Of a DNA stretch of 64,000 nt, positions 59,993 to 64,000 are shown piece by piece (within the stretch, counting starts at the first letter, position 1; every line of letters starts with the position of its first letter). Under the pieces are notes generated by a model that was given only the letters and a program-made list of their open reading frames with translations, was not told the DNA's origin and did no database searches. The translations under genes and the position numbers were made by a program. This DNA comes from an uncultured Pseudomonadales bacterium. GTDB lineage: Bacteria > Pseudomonadota > Gammaproteobacteria > Pseudomonadales > Pseudohongiellaceae. The stretch spans positions 1-64,000 of the forward strand of contig CASIAB010000005.1 in the NCBI GenBank assembly GCA_949372635.1. The letters are read 5' to 3'.

Positions 59993-61048
59993 CTATTGTA
60001 AATCGCTTCCAAGGTAGCGGATAAATTCAGCACTAACATAATCTTCAAATCCACCATTATCACTCTTGTAGATGAAATAGACTGCCTGCTCTTGTCTCGA
60101 TGCTAAATCCTCGGCAGCACCGGGCCCCAAAATCATATACGTTGTTGCCAGCGCATCTGCACGCGACGTTGATTCGTCAATTACATATGCCGCTGCTAAA
60201 TCATGGGTGACAGGCCTGCCGTTTCGAGGATCAATCTCATGAGAATAGCGCCGCCCTTCTTCCTCGAAATAATTCCTATAGTCGCCAGAGCCCGCTATGG
60301 CTATGTTATCACCACGGCTGTAGAAAATTTGATAGACCTGTGAGACCGCATCTACAGGAGCCTCTATTGCTGGCACCCAGCTTTTGCCGCCAGGCTTCAA
60401 GCCCTTAATCTTTAATTCGCCACCTATTTCCAAGAAGTAATTATCTACTCCGGCCTGATCTAGATATTCAGCTAGCTGATCCACGGCATAGCCTTTCGCT
60501 ATGCTGCTCAGGTCAACATATATATCGCGCGTCTTCCGAATCTCCTGACTAGAAGGGCTAACCTGCAAAAACTGGAACCCTACTCGCCCCCGCTCTGCAT
60601 CTATTTGCAACTGTGTAGGAACCGTCTCGAATGCGGCCAAATCAGGACCGAACCCCCAGAGATTTACCAACGGACCCACGGTAACATCGAAGGCTCCACC
60701 GCTAAGCGTAGAAATTTCTTGCGCAATCAGCAACACCTCGATCATTGCGGAGGAAGCATCAAAGGGAATATCGATTCCATGACGATTGAACCGGGATAGC
60801 TCAGAATTGCTGGCGTAAGTGGAGAAAGTTTCGGTGTCTAGCCGTTTCAACAACTCGCTAATATCTACAGCAAAATCTTCTGCCGCAATATCCTTAGGCA
60901 TATCCACAACCTGAACCTGATAGCTTGTACCCATGGTGAGACCATTAAACCGTAGAATATCGTCGCCACCAATAAAGTAGAAAACCAAACCCAGAACAAA
61001 AGTTAGGAAAACTACTGCCAAGCCAAGGAGTTTGAGTGATTTTTTCAT
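59993..61048 (-). CDS. apbE: FAD:protein FMN transferase ApbE
   Basis: Attaches FMN to Thr/Ser of flavoproteins such as NqrB, NqrC and RnfG. It has 351 aa. An N-terminal membrane anchor (LLGLAVVFLTFVLGLVFYFI) lacks a lipobox Cys. Catalytic-domain motifs are FNGLTMGTSYQVQVV, GAFDVTVGPLVNLWGFGP, IAKGYAVDQLAEYLD, and the FAD/Mg region IAGSGDYRNYFEEEGRRYSH with DALATTYMILGP. It appears intact although the nqr operon is missing from its usual side, so it probably serves another target such as Rnf; that is inference. Confidence 0.94.
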   Translation of the reverse strand: MKKSLKLLGLAVVFLTFVLGLVFYFIGGDDILRFNGLTMGTSYQVQVVDMPKDIAAEDFAVDISELLKRLDTETFSTYASNSELSRFNRHGIDIPFDASSAMIEVLLIAQEISTLSGGAFDVTVGPLVNLWGFGPDLAAFETVPTQLQIDAERGRVGFQFLQVSPSSQEIRKTRDIYVDLSSIAKGYAVDQLAEYLDQAGVDNYFLEIGGELKIKGLKPGGKSWVPAIEAPVDAVSQVYQIFYSRGDNIAIAGSGDYRNYFEEEGRRYSHEIDPRNGRPVTHDLAAAYVIDESTSRADALATTYMILGPGAAEDLASRQEQAVYFIYKSDNGGFEDYVSAEFIRYLGSDLQ

Positions 61049-61206
61049 GCTAAATAAACCATTCCGCTCTTGGTGGTATTACGCGAGCATTATGTTTCTG
61101 TTTAGAAAATTAGCCATCGGGCTGACGTGCTTCATCTTGGGCACTACATCCAATGGGCCCGAACGTCTAAAATAGCTAGCTTGGGTCAGCTACTCCGGTA
61201 AAATAT

Positions 61207-62682
61207 CTACGATCGCTCCTCCTCTAAAGGGTATTGCGGATAAATGATTCCTGCCATTTTGTAAACCATTCTTCCTACCTGACAACAGTAGCCGAATTCA
61301 TTGTCGTACCACAGATAGAGCACTACATGATTATCGTTAACAATCGTGGCGTTACTGTCTACAATACCCGCTTCTCTGCTTCCCACAAAATCACTAGATA
61401 CCGCATCCGGAGACTCGGTGTAGCTGATTTGATCCTGTAGCTTGGAGTGTAGAGCAATATCACGCAGAAACTCGTTGAGCTCTTCACGCGTAGTTGCTTT
61501 CTCCAGCGTCAAATTCATAATCGCCATAGAGACGTTTGGGATTGGCACGCGGATAGCATTTCCAGTCAATTTTCCTTCAAGCTCAGGAATGGCCTTGACT
61601 ACCGCCTTAGCCGCACCAGTCTCTGTGAGAACCATATTCAATGCAGCAGAGCGACCGCGACGACTGCCCGTATGATAGTTGTCGATCAAGTTCTGGTCAT
61701 TCGTATAAGCGTGAACTGTCTCTACGTGACCTTTCTCAATGCCAAATCTGTCATTTACTACTTTCAGTACAGGCGCGATAGCATTAGTGGTGCACGAAGC
61801 GGCAGTAAGGATCGTATCATCAGCAGAGATTTGATCGTCGTTGATACCATAGACGATGTTCTTCATATTGCCCTTACCCGGAGCAGTCAGCAGAACCTTC
61901 GCCGCACCTTTAGCCTCTAGATGACGCGAAAGACCTGCCTCGTCGCGCCACATGCCTGTATTATCGATGATCATCGCGTCGTCGATACCGTATTGGGTAT
62001 AGTCGATCTCTTCAGGGGCATTTGCGTAGATAACCTTAATCTCGTTGCCGTTGGCGATAAGGCTATTGTTCTGCTCATCGACGCGCAGCGTTCCTTGAAA
62101 GGCACCGTGCACAGAATCATTCATGAACAGACTCGCCCGTTTTTGGAGATCACCTTCGCCGCCAGGCCTTACTACTATTGCCTTAAGCTGCATAATTTCT
62201 GCGGTACTCGTTCGCTCTATGAGCAACCGAGCCATTAATCTGCCGATTCGCCCGAAACCGTATAGCACAACATGCTGGCATTTTTTAATGGGCTTCTTGT
62301 TCACGCCATCTAAGTACGCCAGTTCGCCCTTAACAAATTCGTCTACATCCTGAGCGGCTCTCCCTTCAGCTTCCTGGTGCTCCATGAAGCGAACGGTCAA
62401 CTTACCTAAATCAATTTGCACGTGCCAAAGATTCAGCTTCGACAGCGCCATCAGTACCGGGTGAGATTCAAATTCCGACATCTCATTGCGTTCTATCTGC
62501 CGAACGAAGCGATGCGCCTTCATAATAAAAGTCACAGATCGGTTATGCAGCGGCCTACCGTAGATATATATGCCTACATTGCGCTGACTAAATAGCCTAC
62601 CGATAGCAGGAATCATTTCTTGCACTAGTGCTTCACGCTGTTTCCAGTCGCCGAAGTAATCATCTACATTTGGACGGACCAC
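61207..62682 (-). CDS. gap: Long-type glyceraldehyde-3-phosphate dehydrogenase
   Basis: 491 aa, about 150 longer than standard GAPDH, because of an N-terminal helical extension seen in the Pseudomonas PA3001-type enzymes. The Rossmann motif is YGFGRIGR (141-148), and the catalytic Cys297 is in TAASCTTNAI. ETVHAYTNDQNLIDNYHTGS and YDNEFGYCCQV follow. The start is GTG 62682, supported by AGAGGGG five nt upstream; no ATG precedes it in frame. It is divergent from mfd. Likely gluconeogenic direction, as reported for this group; that is from family knowledge. Confidence 0.93.
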   Translation of the reverse strand: MVRPNVDDYFGDWKQREALVQEMIPAIGRLFSQRNVGIYIYGRPLHNRSVTFIMKAHRFVRQIERNEMSEFESHPVLMALSKLNLWHVQIDLGKLTVRFMEHQEAEGRAAQDVDEFVKGELAYLDGVNKKPIKKCQHVVLYGFGRIGRLMARLLIERTSTAEIMQLKAIVVRPGGEGDLQKRASLFMNDSVHGAFQGTLRVDEQNNSLIANGNEIKVIYANAPEEIDYTQYGIDDAMIIDNTGMWRDEAGLSRHLEAKGAAKVLLTAPGKGNMKNIVYGINDDQISADDTILTAASCTTNAIAPVLKVVNDRFGIEKGHVETVHAYTNDQNLIDNYHTGSRRGRSAALNMVLTETGAAKAVVKAIPELEGKLTGNAIRVPIPNVSMAIMNLTLEKATTREELNEFLRDIALHSKLQDQISYTESPDAVSSDFVGSREAGIVDSNATIVNDNHVVLYLWYDNEFGYCCQVGRMVYKMAGIIYPQYPLEEERS

Positions 62683-62915
62683 AAATACCCCTCTCTCTGT
62701 CGGTAAAATCGATGGATTTTGAAACGCGGCTATTATCTTGTGAAAGCATAGTCAGTGCAACCGAAGTGACACTATCCTAGGGGCTATACACTGGAATATA
62801 TTCGAGCCTGCTTAGTCACCTGAATTGCTATACAATTACTCGCTTTTTTCTCGACGGCATTTATGCCTCGAAAACGCACACAATCCCGATTCCACGACAC
62901 CGAACTGCAGTATCC

Positions 62916-64000
62916 ATGAACACTATTTATAACCCTCCGCTGCCCCAAGATAAGCAATTAGCCAGTCACTGGCAGCAAACTTTCGGCTCGGCAACCAGCC
63001 TTGCGCTAGCCAATGCGGCAGCGAATAGCCAGGGGCCCCTGTTGCTAATCTGCCAAGACAACGAGTCAGTGGAGCAGTTTAAGCGAGAGCTGCGCTATTT
63101 CTGCAACAAGCTACCTAATAGAACAGACCCTCTGCAGGTCTTCAGTCTGCCTGATTGGGAGACGTTGCCGTATGACAACTTCTCTCCACATCAGGATATC
63201 GTTTCCGATCGTCTGAGCGCCCTTTATCACCTGCCTGATCTTCAGCAAGGCATTCTAGTTACATCGATTGGCAGCTTGATGCACAAATTGCCTCCGAAGA
63301 AATACATTCGCGGCAATAGCCTCGATCTGATAGTCGGGCAACGGCTATCTATCCAAGCTATGCGGACGCAGCTTGTGGATGCCGGGTATCAGGCCGTGGA
63401 CTCAGTCTTCGAACATGGTGAATTTGCGGTTCGAGGGTCGATACTCGATATCTATCCTATGGGCAGCCGTTTCCCCTATCGCATCGATTTGCTAGACGAC
63501 GAGATAGAAACGCTGCGCACCTTTAATCCCGAGACACAGCGCTCAGACCAGAGGATCGAACAGATACGACTATTGCCAGGGCGTGAATACCCACTCGATG
63601 CCAATGGCATTACGGCTTTTCGCAGTAATTTTCGCGAAAAGTTCGATGTCGATTTGCGTCAGTGCCCGCTCTATCAAGACGTAAGCGATGGCATCAGCTC
63701 TCCCGGGCTCGAGTATTACCTCGCCCTGTTCTACGAGCACTTGGACTCACTATTCGATTTCCTGCCTTCTAATACTACCTGCTGCAGGATTGGCGATCTC
63801 GCCGGCGCTGGACAAAATTTCTGGCAGGATATCCAGCGGCGTTATGAGGAACGGCAGATTGATCACTATCGTCCGATCTTACCGCCCACGAAAATATTCC
63901 TAACAATCGACACCGTGCTAGCAGATCTGAAACAATTCAAGCAGATAAGCTTTGCCTCTGGCAGCACTGCCGTCTCGCTGCAGAATCTGCGCCTGCCGGA
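62916..64000 (+). CDS. mfd: Transcription-repair coupling factor Mfd, N-terminal part (runs off window end)
   Basis: Removes stalled RNA polymerase and recruits UvrA. The frame begins at ATG 62916 and is open to the window end (361 codons). The UvrB-like N-terminal domain shows LPDWETLPYDNFSPHQDIVS, then ERL-type VSDRLSALYHLPD, and AVRGSILDIYPMG, RIDLLDDEIETLR and FNPETQRS, all standard Mfd/UvrB motifs. Helicase domains lie beyond the window. Mfd next to the long GAPDH matches Pseudomonas order. The 233-bp divergent region must carry both promoters; I cannot assign boxes with confidence. Confidence 0.96.
   Translation, partial: MNTIYNPPLPQDKQLASHWQQTFGSATSLALANAAANSQGPLLLICQDNESVEQFKRELRYFCNKLPNRTDPLQVFSLPDWETLPYDNFSPHQDIVSDRLSALYHLPDLQQGILVTSIGSLMHKLPPKKYIRGNSLDLIVGQRLSIQAMRTQLVDAGYQAVDSVFEHGEFAVRGSILDIYPMGSRFPYRIDLLDDEIETLRTFNPETQRSDQRIEQIRLLPGREYPLDANGITAFRSNFREKFDVDLRQCPLYQDVSDGISSPGLEYYLALFYEHLDSLFDFLPSNTTCCRIGDLAGAGQNFWQDIQRRYEERQIDHYRPILPPTKIFLTIDTVLADLKQFKQISFASGSTAVSLQNLRLP

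Noticed and set aside
62846-62872. Small hairpin (GGCA-TTTA-TGCC with flanking CGA/TCG) between gap and mfd
   Set aside because: The stem is very short and interrupted; it lies in a divergent promoter region where no terminator is expected.
1-64000. CRISPR arrays, insertion sequences, prophage or attachment sites
   Set aside because: No regularly spaced direct repeats, transposase or integrase motifs, terminal inverted repeats or phage structural genes seen.

Overview
The window reads as a chromosomal segment of a gammaproteobacterium with Pseudomonadales-type synteny (the wider group that includes Cellvibrionales-like marine lineages). Evidence: lexA beside topA; a leuC-leuD-asd-fimV-truA-trpF block joined to trpBA-accD-folC-dedD-cvpA-purF; a class 2 quinone-linked PyrD; a fused NuoCD inside a 13-subunit complex I operon; and the order sthA-(nqrM)-apbE-gap-mfd known from Pseudomonas. 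Base composition looks moderate by eye. I see no rRNA, tRNA, CRISPR array, insertion sequence or prophage gene.

Layout. 1-2.4 kb: nagZ, a frameshifted mscS and the start of hpt (minus strand). 2.7-6.5 kb: a damaged DUF6763-like gene, lexA with an SOS box, and topA convergent to it. 6.9-11.4 kb: ilvE, tatD, a stop-interrupted orphan reading frame, a glutaredoxin-like gene, pyrD and a possible 51-aa gene. 11.7-19.2 kb: a Bat-type operon (moxR, DUF58, DUF4381, two VWA proteins, batD) followed by yciH. 19.2-21.1 kb: an accessory patch with a frameshifted GNAT gene, a Tat-exported SnoaL-like protein and small orphans. 21.1-37.8 kb: a long minus-strand block for purine, folate, fatty acid, Trp, Lys/Thr/Met, Leu and chorismate synthesis, plus truA, fimV and prmB. 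38.1-41.8 kb: folE, a DUF4892/OmpA-like protein, sixA broken by an amber codon, a DUF4389 protein with a Lys-rich tail, and gpsA. 41.9-42.4 kb: a decayed methyltransferase gene. 42.5-57.3 kb: nuoA-N. 58.3-62.7 kb: sthA, an nqrM remnant, apbE and a long-type gap. 62.9 kb to the end: the first 361 codons of mfd.

How the genes work together. Most of the window is housekeeping: anabolic pathways, DNA topology and repair, the peptidoglycan recycling glycosidase NagZ, and the respiratory entry point complex I with soluble transhydrogenase. The Bat operon is a complete envelope-stress or chaperone-type module.

The most distinctive feature is gene decay. I count seven damaged reading frames: mscS (one-base frameshift), a DUF6763-like gene (5' damage), an orphan frame (TAG), GNAT (one-base frameshift), sixA (TAG), a methyltransferase (TGA, TAG and frameshift) and nqrM (frameshift plus lost cysteines). 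Several non-coding gaps are 0.4-0.95 kb long. The Na+-pumping NADH:quinone reductase operon expected between apbE and gap is absent while its maturation gene nqrM survives as a wreck, so the lineage appears to have dropped Na+-NQR and to rely on complex I. leuB is also missing from its usual place between leuD and asd. I found no convincing undescribed defence or biosynthetic system; the loss of Na+-NQR and the wider decay are the best leads.
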